64,000 nucleotides of DNA. It comes from Paramecium pentaurelia (taxonomy: Eukaryota > Ciliophora > Oligohymenophorea > Peniculida > Parameciidae). The position numbers and the translations under genes are program-made. Below the pieces are notes generated by a model that did no database searches, was not told where the DNA came from, and saw only the letters and a program-made list of their open reading frames with translations. Shown here in pieces: positions 1-13,479 of this stretch (its first letter is position 1; each line of letters starts with the position of its first letter). Where the stretch lies: positions 831,928-895,927 of the forward strand of contig CAJJDO010000011.1 of NCBI GenBank assembly GCA_905183005.1. The letters are read 5' to 3'.

Positions 1-3000
1 ATAATTTTGATTATATGATAATATTTTGAATGGTGATACAGTTTCATAAACAGGAATTTTAATAGTTGTACATTCAACTAAAAATAATAGAAAATAATAT
101 ATATACATCTTAATTGCAAATATAGGTTATCTTCTAAATAAGGATCAAAAGTAACTATTAAAGAATCTAAATCAAAAGCTCCTGCTTTTTAGTCATAATA
201 GAATATTTATTAATTTGTAAAGTTTGATAAAAATTCTTTACTTGTATTATAATTATCAATATCCATAATTCTACCTGTTAAAGTACATGATTCTGTTGAA
301 TGAATATTTGACATAGGTTATTTATATCTATCCAAATTAATAATTCTAAATTACCAATCATATGGTACTTATTCATCAGTATCTGAGTAATAATATTTAT
401 ATGTATTAATAGCTTAACCTGATGGTAATAATAAATAAGTTGTAGTATTTTTATAATTGAATAATTGATATGGATCCAAAGAGATGATATCAATGATTGT
501 GCTTTTAGAACTATCAATAAATCCATCTTCATTGACATCACCATCATAATCCTCAAAAGTAATTGTTTTCATAAGCTCATTACTCTTCATTGATAAGGTT
601 AAACTTTAAGGATATTCTTCAAGATTATCTCCTCTTAATATTCCTTCATTATTTTAAAAGAAAACTTCAATAGAAGATACATTTCCAATTGAACCACCTG
701 AAATAAACATACCTCCAGCCAATTAAGCTACATTTCCTTCTACAGTATTATCAGCAATATTTAATATAGTAGAACCAGTTTTATAGACAACACTTTTATA
801 ATAGAGTGCTCCTCCCATTAAACTAGCATAATTATCAGTAAATTCTGAGTGAATTATTAAAGCATCCAAACCTATTATTGTTAAACCTCCACCAACTTTA
901 GCTGAGTTTCCAATAAATTATGATCTTGATATGATGATCACATTTTTTTATTTAAGCAAATCATCTACAACACTTAGAATTCTTCTAGAATTAGATAATT
1001 CATAATCAGTTAATGGTATTGATTATTCAACTTCACTTAGTTCATTATCATAAGTTAGTACTAAACAACCATAATAACCAGCATGATTAGATAGACATAG
1101 AAAATCATTAATTTCAATTACAGGATATGTTTCCTAATGAATTTTTAAGACTTAAATTAATCCATTTTTACATCTTAAACATTTATTATTTTCTACTGTA
1201 ATTTATTCAATAGTTAAATATTAATTTGATGTAACTGAATTTAATTTAAATAGACCCGTTGTTATAGATGAAAATAAATCTGTGTAACCTTCTAGAAGAG
1301 TAGATAAATAGCAACCAATAAAAATAGAGTTTTCTTCATTTGGAAAAGTTATAAAAATTGGAAAATCTAAATTTAATCTAATATTATCTAAAATTGTATG
1401 TTAGAATTATAAATTATAATTTGATTTATCTACTTTATATTTTAATACATCAGTTAAAGCTTTATAAAAATCATCTAAACTAGAGAAATATATTGGATAA
1501 TTATTATCACCAATTTAATTGATAATTGTGGGCAAACCATCTGATCTAAAATTTGAATCCAAAAAATCCACAGCTGAACAAGTTTGTTCATATAAAATAT
1601 TTTTAGATTCATAATTTACATAATAGTCATTTATATTTACACATTTATTAGATGAAGGAGGATCATATTAAGAATGACTTAAAATCTTAGTTGATGTTAA
1701 TGTGATTACTCCTGAAATTTCATATAAAGTTATAGAAATTATACTGTTTATAAAAATGACATTATTTGTAACTGTTACATCATTTATTTCAACTTCAACC
1801 ATCTCTTCTAAATTCATAACAGCTACATAATTAAATTCTTTAAATATTGAAGAACTTAGTGTAAAGCGTCCATAACTCTAATATAAAATAGAGGATTTTG
1901 TATATAAATATTCATTATCAATGGAAGTTAAATCAGGAATATTTCTTAAGAAATTAATCATATTATTCTAAGAAAAAGATGATGAAGTTATACTAACACT
2001 TGGTAGTATTGGAGAAGAAGTAGAAAATGGCATATATAAGGCAGATGTTTTAAGTCCCATGCAGTTGTTAAATTTTGAATTACTAATTGTAACTGAGGAT
2101 TGATAGGTTGAAGGATCTAAATATAAACACCCTCCATCTAATCTAGTTACACATTCTGACATTATGACTTAGTCAATATTTAATTATAATTTAGAGTTAG
2201 AGGAATCTACATATAAACATCCTCCATTTGATGAATATTAATTTAATAAACTATTATATTGTCTTGTAAATTGAGTATTAATTATAGAAATGATTCCACT
2301 ATCAATTGTCTCTATAACTAATCCTGAACCTCTAATTGCTTAACCTTTATCGAAAAGCGAATTTTCAATTTTAGTAGTATCTGATTTTATATACATATTG
2401 CCTCCTTAACTATAAATAGGAAAAAATTATTCAAGAATTGTAATTATATAATCCTCATCTTTTTAAATAGAAGTAGAATTTACAATTTATTATTCTTCCA
2501 ATCTATAAACCCAATCTTTTTGTCTAATATTTGTATTTTCAAATTTGGAATTGAATATTTCAATAGAATATGTTACAATATAAATTACACTATTATGTAC
2601 TCTAGTAGCTCTATTATTATTAAAGATACTATTTTTAATAGTAAGAAAAGATAAAGGAGCTTAAATGATGAAAACTGGAGAAGATGGAGTTAATTAATCA
2701 CTAATTAAAGAGTGTAAATGGTTATGTGAGAATTCACAATCTTCTATAATAATATCTTAATCTTATTCAGATTGGATATAAATTGAACCAATAGCTGTTC
2801 CTGATTCTGTAATAACTAAAGAATTTCCTATTACTTTAATATTTTTTAGTTTGAGTATTTCACGAGTTGTATTATGATAAAATAAACCTTCATCTTAATT
2901 TACTACATCACTTGTTGTATTAAATTGTTCAACATCCCAAGATTTAATTTAAATAAAGTTTGTATCTATAGATAATAATCTTCTCATAACTACATTTTCA

Positions 3001-6000
3001 ATCATTACTCCTATTTCAAAATCTGAAATATATAAGAAATGTTCATTATAACTTTTAAATTCAGTTTTTCTATCAGCACATTCTTTACTAGTTGGTATCT
3101 TATTATTTGTTGGATTTAATTATGAATTATAATATTAACTTTAACTCCAATCATATACTCCATCAATTAATTAAAAGGATTAAATTTTATTAACTGCTAT
3201 TTAAGTTATACCAAGATTGTCTAAAGATTAGAAATTAGAAATTTGTATTTTTTAAACTGAAGTTAATAAAATTAATGCTGAAAATACTGAATTTGATTCC
3301 TTATCTGTTAATTTCATTGAATTTGTTTATTCGATATAAAAATCACTCAAAGATATATTTGTCTAATATTGATAATTATTAATTGGAGTTGAGATTTTAA
3401 TAAAACAAACAGGAGTTAAACATAAAGATTTAATTATTTTAACATTGTTAAATGTATATTATTATAAAGCTATTGATGCTTATAATTCATCTATTACTTT
3501 ATAACTATTCTAAAATAATCGACTTTCTGTATAAAATGAACTATTTAATGAATAAATATTTTTCAAATAAAATGAATTAGATTAAACTAATTTTGAACCT
3601 TCAGTAAAATTACATCTAATTATATCTAAATTATTTATAATAGTTTTATTTTATGATTTTAAATTTACAAACCAACTATTTGTAAATGTAGTAAATTTAA
3701 ATACTACTTTTCCAAAATTAATTATTCCACTATTTATAGCTGAACCTTCTTTTTCACCAAAAATGACAGTATTTGTTAATTTACATTTTTGGAATGTCAT
3801 TCCTAAAGTTCCAATACTCTATTTAATAGATTTAACATTAGAATTTGAATTAGGTGAAAATAGAATAGCATTTTCAAAATTACATTAATAAAATGTAACA
3901 TCATCAAAAATATAAGAAACAGTATCAATATTTTCTAAAGGATATGGAAGTGAAAAAATATCATCTGATTTTAAACCACTAAATTCAACTTTTTTCCAAT
4001 TAATTTTATCAATATTTTCTGCCAAAAATACCATTTTTGTACTTGAATGTATTTTTGTAAATTTAAAGTTTTCCAAACTCAATTTTGTTTTTACATTTTA
4101 AGAAATATTCAAACCTGTATAAGGATATGTACTATTAGTAGTTAAAGCTTTAATTTCAATTCCTTTAATAGTCAAATAATCTGACCATGGAATACTTAAT
4201 ATACCATCAAGATATAAAACTAGTGGAGATTAATTAGAATCTGTTTGTCCAATAATATTAACATGGAAGAATCGAATAGAAAAAGCATTCCTTTGGAATT
4301 AAAATAGAAAATTAGTACTTTTCTCAAAATTACATTCTTTTTTTCCACTCTTTAAATATACATTTAAAACTAGAGTAGTTACAACATTTATATTTAATGA
4401 CTTATAAAAGGTCAAAGTCTCTACACTATCCAATGTAATATTAGTGGCATAATTTGATGATGTTGATGTAGTATAGAAATAACTTAAACTATATATATAA
4501 TTCTTTCTATCTGCATTTAAAACATTATTATACTCTGATAAATATTCATCACTTTAACAATACAACTATATATCTATTTGAGCATTTTAAACGCATTTTC
4601 CAGTTTATAGATTTAATTAAAAACATTCAATTGGCATATTTAAATAAGTATCATATGCTACATTATAACTGTATGGTATATTTTCATCAAAAGCATAACA
4701 CAATCTACTATATTTTAACAATATAGAGTTTGAAGGTGAAAAATAATAATTAACTCTATTAAGTTCATCTTAAGTCCTATCTCTGCAAGCTGTACATCTA
4801 TAAGGACAAGTTTGACATTCTGTCAATTCAGAATTTAAAGATCTATCTCTATAATAATTGAAACATTGTCCACAAAAAGCTCCATTCCTTTGATATTCAC
4901 AAGCATTCAATAAGAAAGACAATGGATTATTTGCAACTTAACTAGGATTTGAAATGACACAATTTTTAGTACAACCTACACAAGAATTTCCATATTTTGA
5001 AAATCCAGTAGTACATAATGAACAAAACGGTTCTTCAAGCATAGTAGTTAAGTACTTAGACTTTTTGAATGAGTCTACAATAACTCTCTATTATATATAA
5101 CTAGTAAAATTATAATCTTTGTTATATTATGAGCAAGTAGAACAATAAGATGGACAAGGTAAACAAGAATTTGTAAAGAAATCAGCATAATAACCTTCAT
5201 CACAAATTAAACAAGCATAAACTTTTTAAGTATCTCCTGTTTTTTGAGTACCAGATTCATCATAATATGTTACAATATCATCACTAGGACTGTCATATGA
5301 ATAACAGTAAGCACAATTATCTATTTAATCACTACATCCTAAAAAACATTATCCTTGTTTAGTATCTAAAGAATATCCCTATATTATATTATTAATTTAA
5401 TACTGATGAACATTTAATGCATATATAATTAGTACCACTAAATTAATGAGCTATGCAATTAGATATTTTTTTGGCAGCAATAGCAGCAGTACAAGAAGTA
5501 CCATCTTCTGATAACACAAAATCAGTTTTACAATATAAACACATACTTACAGGATCTAAATCTGTATCCCTATCATATGGTGTGAAATCAAGATCAATAG
5601 AATTTCTTGTCATAAATGCAGATTCTTTAAGAGTTATTTTATAATATCCAATATCACAATTACTTATCTAAGTAGGTACACATGATTAACCATCATAATT
5701 TATGATATCATTACTTTATTAACATTATCTACACATTTTAACATACTTATCTTTGTCATTGACTTGTAAATAAGATCTTGATGGATATTTTATACTAGTA
5801 GTTTCAGTTTTTGAAACATATTCACATCTTAAACAATTTGCTTCACATCCTTCACAAGTCTTCAAATCCAAACTGGGAATATATCCACTTTAACAAGCTT
5901 TACATTTTTAATATTCTACGTTATATTCACTTTCTGTGATGCATAGACTACAATTGTTAGTACATTTAACACAACTTTTAGTTAAGGAACTCCATCTATA

Positions 6001-6765
6001 ACCATCCTAACATTATTCACAGTTATCAGTAATACCAGACCCAATAATGCTACTGCATTTACTGCAATATTTAATTGAGCAACTTTCACATTTATTCATC
6101 TTAAAATAATATCCCTCAATACATTCTATCCCAATCTTATCATAGTCAACTTTCTTGTAATCATGGTCGAATCCATAGCATGAACTTTCATCAGGAGTTT
6201 TGCAGAAATCTTTGCATCCTGTACATATATAGACAGCATATTTCATTTGTCTTGATCTTGTCACCGTTTCAGACCAGGTTCCTAATTTTATTGAATTACC
6301 AACAAAAAATAATTCAGGATAATCTCTTTCAATTTTTTGATAAGTTCCTTATCCAATTTTACCATTACCAACTTCATAATCATAAGTACATTTCCTACTG
6401 AATTCCCAACCATAAGGATCTTCAAAGCAATCCATACAATAATTTACTAAATCTGAATTGATATTAACCTCATAATAAGGGCTATGATATTTATTACTAA
6501 TTTACCATTAAACACATTCTGGTGGCTTAGTATCTGAAGATCCCAATGTAAATAAAAAGTAACCATACTCGCATTTTGGAGGATTAGTACTGCAATCTTC
6601 TACACCTAAAACACATAGTTCTTAACATCCGGATCCTGTGTCTAGTTATTTAAGGCAACCAATCTCCACCTTCTAACTAAACTCTATTTATCAAAAATAT
6701 TACCTAGAGTATTGTCCAAAAGCAATAAATACTAAATTTGAAAACTGTAATAATAATAAGTTCAT
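1..6765 (-). CDS. Giant Cys-rich secreted/surface protein (partial, 3' end outside window)
   Basis: I do not recognise a named gene. The start ATG at 6765-6763 opens a hydrophobic signal peptide (MNLLLLQFSNLVFIAFG) followed by a 27-base intron (6677-6703), which restores a Cys-rich frame. From about 6650 to 4750 there are many CxxC and CxxxC pairs of the furin/EGF-like type (for example ICTGCKDFCKTP near 6200). From about 4700 to 1 the protein is long, Ser/Thr/Asn-rich and made of imperfect repeats with short beta-strand-like hydrophobic stretches (for example TISNSKFNNC near 2085), which suggests a right-handed beta-helix. A second intron of 29 bases lies at 78-106 and coding continues past the left edge. 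Other small introns must exist because the open frame changes between about 6010 and 4080. At least 2,200 residues are present. By family analogy this is an exported adhesion or surface-coat protein; that role is inference. Confidence 0.75.
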
Positions 6766-6880
6766 CAAATTGATTAAATTAATTTCAATATTTTATCAAT
6801 TCATTTTAGCAGTTATATAATTACAAACTTCTCGGCAAATAAACATTTCTTTTAAATTATATTTATTTTTTTAATTTTTA

Positions 6881-9552
6881 ATGGATCAACCACAATCCCA
6901 ATCCAATACCATGTTTATGAAAAGATTATCTACAATCAAATGCATTGCTCCTATTTTGATTGCACTTTCAATTGTATCAGCAATCTTTGCCTTTTTAGGC
7001 TATTTTAAAAATAACAATTTTGAATTTCTTATTTTAGCAATCTTTGATGTAAATATATTAAACTATTATATTAAGATTATTCTTATTTCCATTTTGATCA
7101 TAACATTATAATTTGTTTTTACACTTTAATTTGATGAATTTGGAAATCCATAAGAAAATAATACATCATATATAATATAATTTGGATTATAAAGTATAAC
7201 AGCAATTTTCTTAGGAATAATTATAACTATAATTCAATATAAAACTCATTTAGCTAATTTATGGTTTGTTGGACTTTAAATATTCAAATTGCTTTTTTTA
7301 ATCTATTTGATCAATAAAACAAAATAATTTAGCAAAACATAAAATGGAATTCATAGATTCACATTAGCATTCTCAGTTTTATTAAACATTTTATTTTTAT
7401 TGTTTGCAGCAACTAATTTCAAATTCGTAAAATAATAATTTCATATAATAGTTAGTCTATCTTATAAACAATCAAGTATTTTCATTAGATCACAATAACA
7501 CCATTGTTTTATTCATGTAATATGGTTTATTTGCTTTATTAATGGCTACTATCTTAATTAGTGTTATTCTCATTTTTAGAGTTTAAAACTATTTCTTGAT
7601 TGTAGCCTTTTTAATAGTAGCAGCTCTACTCATAGCAGCAACTGCTAATGGAATGATGATTAGATAATACTCAATATTATAGAGTGATATATCTACATAA
7701 AAAGGATGTAGATATGCACTTTAAAGTCTTGGAGTTTAGACAGTTAAATAATTTTTAAATTGTTCAGAAAAATATCTAAATGAACGATAATCACCTTATC
7801 TTCCATGTCCTTAAGAAAATCAATCATATATGTGGGAATCAAATATGGATTAAATAGCATGTATTAATTTAGATTGTTGTGACTCACTCAAAGATTTTAT
7901 TAGTAAACCTTTGTATCATTTAACTGTTTGGGTTAATATTATAGTAGCAATAGGAATAATTTAAGCATTTAATACAGCTATGCTTTCAAAATTTGATGTT
8001 GGCAATAAGGAATAAAATGTTCTCACAGATTTATTCATGTTATTATTATTTTTTGGATTATTCTTTGGAATAATTGCCATATATAATTCCATTTCACCTT
8101 AATAATTATAATTATAAGATTAAGTTGTATCGTAAATATTAAAATCATTTATCATATAGGTAGCCTTTGATTTTGAATTAATTAACTGTTCTTGATGCTC
8201 CAACATATAAATATTTCAAACCACAGAAATCTTTTGGAACTTAAATGTCTAATACTGATATTTGTGAACTAGCAACAAATTTAATGTTAACAAAAGTGAA
8301 TTTATAGCCTAAAGATGATATGAAGAAACCTGGGTATAATATAATATTTGTATCATAGAATTTTACTTGGTATATTAGGAATGGGAGGATCATTTCTAAT
8401 TAATAATGATATAAATTTAAGTGATTTCAAGATATTGACTACTGATGAATTAATAACAAAAGCATTTCCTAAAGCAAATAAACCAGGATAAGATGTTATA
8501 ATTGTTGAAGGATCTCTGGCATCTGTAAGTCATTTTATAGGATCATGTTTATAATTTTGTTCTGATGAACCTGAAACAGCTGATTTTACTATTTTATAAG
8601 AATTTTATGAAATGGAAAATGATAAAAAGAATAGAATTTTAAGTATTGATCCATAATTGTAATAATAATTTAGTAAAATTGTACCTTATTTATAAATAAC
8701 TGCAAATGTTTAAAATAGTGAAGATTTTTCAACAATTTCTGATGCTGATGGAAAATTATACTATGGAAAGTTTGTTTATACAACATGTTAAGTTATGGAT
8801 TAAGTAGAATCTCCCTTTTTATCAACAATATCTGATATTAATGGATAACTTAATTATTTTAGAGTAGCTACTAAATAAGTTTATACATTATTAGTCAAAA
8901 AATAAGGATATAAAAATGCATGTGCACTTGTTGATTTAACTGAATTATCACCTAAAACTAATATCTTTGTAAGAATGGTGAAAGAAGTTAAAAAGCATTC
9001 TATGAAGATTACTTTAGAATGGACATCTAAAAATCTTAATTTGGATTTATATGGTTAATTCAAAGGAGAAAACTTTGTTTGTTTAACTGGATCTATATCT
9101 AAATCTTGTGGTGGAATGAGTTTATAAACTTAAAATGAGAGAGATTAACATATTGAGATTTTAACTATCGATTAAATACAACCTTTTACTTATTTAATTT
9201 TTATTAAAAGATTTATGGAAAGAACATAAGCATTAGATGATAAAGTAGTAAATGTATAAGATTGGATAGAATCTAATCCTGTTATTACAATATATGTATA
9301 TGAATTAGATTATCCTCTTGTTCAATATAGATTGCCTTCAAGTAATAATATTTAAATTAACTTTTAGTACCAACATCTTTTAGAGATAAGATTGATTTTA
9401 CTTGGTTAGCTTTTTAATTTGATGGATCAATTGGTGATGGACCTATTGAACTCAAAACTTATTGGTCTGAAATAACAAATGAAAGTATCAAGAATAGCAA
9501 ATCCTATAAAAATAAGTTTTGGCCTTCTCCTGTTACAATTGAAAACAAGTGA
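6881..9552 (+). CDS. Four-helix membrane protein with C-terminal extracellular-type beta domain
   Basis: Start ATG 6881, stop TGA 9550-9552. Four introns (7427-7451, 8127-8163, 8334-8358, 9342-9367) leave exactly 853 codons. The first ~430 residues hold four or more hydrophobic helices with a loop containing paired cysteines (CINLDCCDSL), which resembles a tetraspanin-like topology. The last ~420 residues are soluble and look like beta sandwiches: one stretch (KITLEWTSKNLNLDLYG) has the spacing of carboxypeptidase-regulatory/YfaP-like domains, with an SCGG motif after it. If the 37-base intron at 8127-8163 is not spliced, the first frame ends at TGA 8193-8195 and the second half would need its own start (ATG 8245). 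The clean codon arithmetic and the continuous protein-like frame across the junction favour one gene. Function unknown; a cell-surface or vesicle membrane protein is likely. Confidence 0.7.
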
Positions 9553-9613
9553 TTTATAACATTTTATTATTATGATAATATTATTATTATGAATATAATA
9601 CTCATTCAAATAA

Positions 9614-10454
9614 TCATATGTTTCTAAAATTAGGTTTTCTCTTTTCCACAAAAGCAGTGACTCCTTCCTTAGCAGCTTTAGTATTTAAAAGACTATTAAA
9701 TATTTATCTCTCCACTTTATTGGCTTAACTAATTGGCATCTCTTCAGCATTCTTAATGGCAGCCTTTGCTGCAATAAGTGTGTATAATGATTTCTCACTT
9801 ATTTTCTTTGCAATATTAATGCATTCTTCCCTTAATTACTCTTTTTTCACTACAGAATTCACTATTCCTCTTTAATAAGCTTCTTAAGCTGAAATACTAT
9901 CAGAAGTTAAGATGTATTTCATAGCATTTGTCTTTCCAATAAGTTTTGTCAATCTTTATGTTCCTCCTAGTCCTGGGATAAAACCTAATTTTAGCTCTGG
10001 CAAACCCAATTTACACTCCTCTGTTGCAACAATTATATCACCATTCAAAGCAAGTTCAAGACCTCCTCCCAAAGCTACTCCGTTGATTCCTACTATTAAA
10101 GGCTTTCTTATAGATTCTAACACTTAAAATATATTCTAAAATATGTCTCCTTTCAACTATGATTCCAAACTAATTTTTGAAATATCTTTAATATTGGCTC
10201 CAGCACAAAATAGCTTTTCTAATTTGGACAACAAAATTAAAACCTTATTAAAAAAACAATCTTACCTTAATATTGCTATCTTAATCCAATTCTTAAATTG
10301 CCAATGCAAGATCTCTTTTCATTGGTTCAGACAAAGAATTTAGATCATTTGGGGAATTTAAGTATATTAAACCAATTTACTCCTATTCTAATCTTTCTAC
10401 AACAACTTTTTCATAAGAACAGAAATTAGTATGTAATAAGGCAATTCTTTGCAT
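9614..10454 (-). CDS. Enoyl-CoA hydratase (crotonase family), probably mitochondrial
   Basis: This enzyme hydrates 2-trans-enoyl-CoA in fatty-acid beta-oxidation. Start ATG 10454, stop TGA at 9614-9616, about 270 residues, the usual length. The core motifs are plain: an oxyanion-hole segment FCAGANIKDI, then NGVALGGGLELAL carrying the first catalytic Glu, and LPELKLGFIPGLGGTQRL carrying the second. Both glutamates of true hydratases are present, so activity is expected. One intron of about 22 bases, ending AAG, lies just before the CAGA motif. The N-terminus (MQRIALLHTNFC...) is short and weakly basic, consistent with mitochondrial import but not proof. It sits tail to tail with the upstream membrane-protein gene (62 bases between the stops). 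A 3,2-trans-enoyl-CoA isomerase or a branched-chain crotonase is the main alternative. Confidence 0.9.
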
Positions 10455-10605
10455 ATTATAAATTTAATTAAGTATGGAAATCAATTATTCCAAAATTACG
10501 ATCTTTAATCATATTATTATAAATGAAGTATTAATAAACATAGAATCAATTTGTATTCTACTTTATATCTTAATCATTATAAAATATTAATATTATTATT
10601 ATTTA

Positions 10606-11230
10606 ATGTAAACACCACCTCCTCCACCTTATGGCTACACTCCAGGATAATATCCTCCTCCTCCTCCTCCTGCATATGGATAAACTCCCTACCCTCAATA
10701 GCCTGGATATTAGCCACCTCCTACTGGCTATCCTTATCCACCTACACCTGGTTATCCCCCTCCTGCTGGTGGATATCCATAACCAGGATATCCCCCTGCT
10801 CCTGGCTATCCCCCTGCTCCTGGTTATCCTCCTGCTGGTTATCCCCCTACTGGTTATCCTCCTACTGGCTATCCTCCCTAACCAGGTTATGTTCCCCCTC
10901 CTAATTATACTTAACCATACCCACCTTAATAGTAACTTATTTATATTAATATAGATATCCTGGTTAATTTCCAGCAACTGCAATGGTTATTCCATAAGGA
11001 TAATATAATTATGCTGGAGGAAATATTTAGATAAAAATAAGACCTAATTGCTATTTGTATAATATTTTTTAAACATCAGATGTGGAGGGACTGGTTTTTA
11101 TATGAAAAAATATAAAAGAAAGCAATGCAAAGATTGTTTATGGGCTATGGGAGTCTGTTTAAAATGTAATGGAACTGGATGGAATAAGAAGGGAAAGGTT
11201 TGCAAATGCAAAATGTATAAAATATATTGA
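10606..11230 (+). CDS. GYPP-repeat protein with C-terminal zinc-binding (DnaJ-type CxxCxGxG) motifs
   Basis: Start ATG 10606, stop TGA 11228-11230. Removing two 23-base introns (10932-10954, 11057-11079) leaves 193 codons. Residues ~1-105 are Pro/Gly/Tyr/Gln repeats of the form GYPPxPGYPPA, the flexible tail type seen in annexins, rhodopsins and membrane adaptors. Residues ~140-190 contain CYLCGGTG, CKDC, CLKCNGTG and CKCK, matching the paired CxxCxGxG zinc motifs of DnaJ zinc centres. There is no J domain. The second intron ends in CAG rather than TAG. Long open frames in the other five frames over the repeat are shadows. Function unknown; a small zinc protein tethered by a disordered repeat is what the sequence shows. 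Confidence 0.8.
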
Positions 11231-11505
11231 ATCATTCAAATAAAATATTTGATTCCATCTTTAAAAACTTTGCTTCGATATTTTTTGATGTAAATTCAAA
11301 TATTTAGAGTCTGTTTCCCATAATTCAACTTTTAGGTTAGCTTCATTTTTTTAAGAGATTATGCTTTAGCAATTTATATGTTGTTAAATGCTTCTATTTA
11401 ATATAATATGTTTAAAGAAGTGTTTATGGTAAGATCAACAATGTGTTGATATTATTGAGTTTGAACTTGTATTGTATTTAATAATAATTATTTGTTTTGT
11501 AATAA

Positions 11506-12759
11506 ATGGCAGATGTTCATTCTTAAAGGAAAAGTGTGTAAAAGGTATGATATCATTCCAAAATAGTAAGCATATATTGATGATCTATTCACAAATGACA
11601 ATGAACTTGATGAAGATAAGGATTTAATAAAATAATACAACACTGCTAAGAGAGAAAGAAAAACAATTGAAGCACACAAACAATTACTTGATAATAGAGT
11701 AGCATTGTTGAAATAAGAGGAAATTAGAACATTAAAAAAGATAGAGGAGACTCGTAAAAAGGCTTTGGAAATTTATTATCTTAAAAAAAAGAATGAAGAA
11801 AAACTGAAAAAAGTAAATCTACTTAATTCAATATTTTAGAGAGAAGAAGAAAAAGAACAATTATAGAAGAAATAAGAGCAATAATAATAAATTAGAAAAT
11901 AGCAAGAGAGAGAACATAAATTATTAATTGAAAAACATAGAAATGATAAAGTATAAAAAGCATTTATTATCAAATAATAAACAAGACATAATGAAGTAAG
12001 GAAAATGAGTTCTTAAAAATAATCATTAACAACTCTTAAATAAAAAAATTAGATATTTAGAGAATCAAGAGATTTGAATAGAGTGAAAGAAAGAATTGTA
12101 ATGGAAAAAAGAGAAGCTATAAGAGAATAATTAGGAAAGAAATTAGAGTTTGAACAAAAGTTAAAGGATGGAAAATAAAAAGGTAATTAAATAGCAATAA
12201 TTTTTAGAAATTGAACAAATTGAAACATATGAAATGGATTTGTTATAAAAATTACAAAACACTTAATAAATGTAAAAAACTGCATTTGAAGAATTAGAAT
12301 CAGCTTTAACAATGACAGCTAAAGAATTTGCAGAAAAGTATCTTTAACCAAAATAAAAAGAGTAATAAACAAATAATTATATTTAGAGATTAAAATAAAG
12401 ATTTATCAAATTTTAATACTGATGAGGAAGGAATTTAAAAAAATTAAGATCGACCACATATTGATGAATCTGATAAAGATTAATCTTCTAAAATATCTAT
12501 TGAATAAATCAATGAAATAAATGAACCGAATATATAAAATGATTCTAATAAGGATGATAATGGAGATTAAAATGATAACTTAAATTAAGGAATCAAAGAA
12601 CCTGAAAATAAATAAGATGAATAGAATAATTAATAGTCAATACATGATGAGGAAAATAATTAAAATTAATAAAACAATTAAAATGAGATTCCAAATGTAT
12701 TAGATTCACCAAAAAGTTAAGAAAAAGAAGATAATGAATAATAAGAAGAGGAATAATGA
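11506..12759 (+). CDS. Glu/Lys/Gln-rich coiled-coil protein
   Basis: Start ATG 11506 (MADVHSQRKSVQ), stop TGA 12757-12759. Three introns (about 22, 25 and 25 bases) leave 394 codons. Residues ~20-260 are almost entirely charged heptad-like helix (for example LKKIEETRKKALEIY), a long coiled coil. Residues ~300-393 are acidic and Asn/Gln-rich and probably disordered. Glutamine is written as TAA/TAG in most places, so the gene is invisible under the standard code. No enzymatic or membrane segment is visible. Similar proteins occur in ciliary and cortical structures, but nothing here proves that location. Confidence 0.75.
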
Positions 12760-12921
12760 TTAGGTTATATTTTAATAATTATATAACGATTATCACTTTT
12801 TGTCACAATATTTTTCATGTTTTAAATTCTTAATTATATTTCTTAATTTAATAATCTGATGGATATTCATATTTATTAAGTTAAGTATATATCATTATAA
12901 TAAAATTTATGATTCTTTAAT

Positions 12922-13479
12922 TCATAATTTATAATAAGCTTGTAGATTAAATAAATGTAAGTATTAATTCACTGAACTACCATTACTATTATATATCAGT
13001 ATTTATTTCACAAAAGCATCAGAAAACTTTATCTTTATAATAGTGGTTGCAAGGTTATTTTAATAAATTAATTGTTCAATTTCTCCAGGACCTTTAATAT
13101 ATACCTTTAAATCAAATGTTCGTAAAGATAAATCCCTATCATAAACCCAAAGTATTATTCTATTGATTTCATAGGTTTAGAGTAAATCAATTATCATATA
13201 TTTACCAATTTCTTAAATAGTATATCCTCTTCCTCCATCTACATAATATACTTCTGATCTAAATGGATTCTTATTAAATTAATCTCCTGCAAAGTAAATT
13301 TAATCTTTATTTGAGATAAATGCTCCTTATTTTTCTTATAAAATATTTTTATATTGTCCTCTAATTCTATAACGAAATTGTTATATTTTTAATTGCCTAC
13401 ACGAATATGACTAACTATACTATAATGTAGGTATAGTAAGAAAAATATGTAAGATCAATAAAGATAAAGCAATTTTCAT
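12922..13479 (-). CDS. Small secreted F5/8-type (galactose-binding fold) protein, copy 1
   Basis: Intronless, 186 codons, start ATG 13479, stop TGA 12922-12924. A signal peptide (MKIALSLLILHIFLTIPT) is followed by one domain. The conserved core is LLQTYEINRIILWVYDRD followed by FDLKVY, which matches the central strands of F5/8 type C domains as in BTBD9 (the I..LLWDRD....Y...V pattern). The end reads NLQAYYKL. It belongs to a family of at least four copies in this window. Members share the RGQYKN block, the YxINxIxxWxYDRD block and an ending (I/L)QAYY or IQAFYAF. It is head to head with copy 2 (starts 438 bases apart), so the two may share a promoter region. Secretion and carbohydrate or lipid binding are inferred from the fold. 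Confidence 0.8.

Noticed and set aside
278..556. Plus-strand open frame rich in Met, Ile and Leu
   Set aside because: It lies inside the minus-strand surface-protein gene, whose frame is continuous and has sensible composition.
8245..9552. Separate gene starting at ATG 8245
   Set aside because: The frame is open and protein-like upstream of this ATG and joins the membrane half through an intron with exact codon arithmetic. Kept as the stated alternative.
10551..10983. Several long open frames on both strands over the Pro-rich repeat
   Set aside because: Repeat-driven shadows. Only the GYPP frame joins, through two introns, to the zinc-motif exon.
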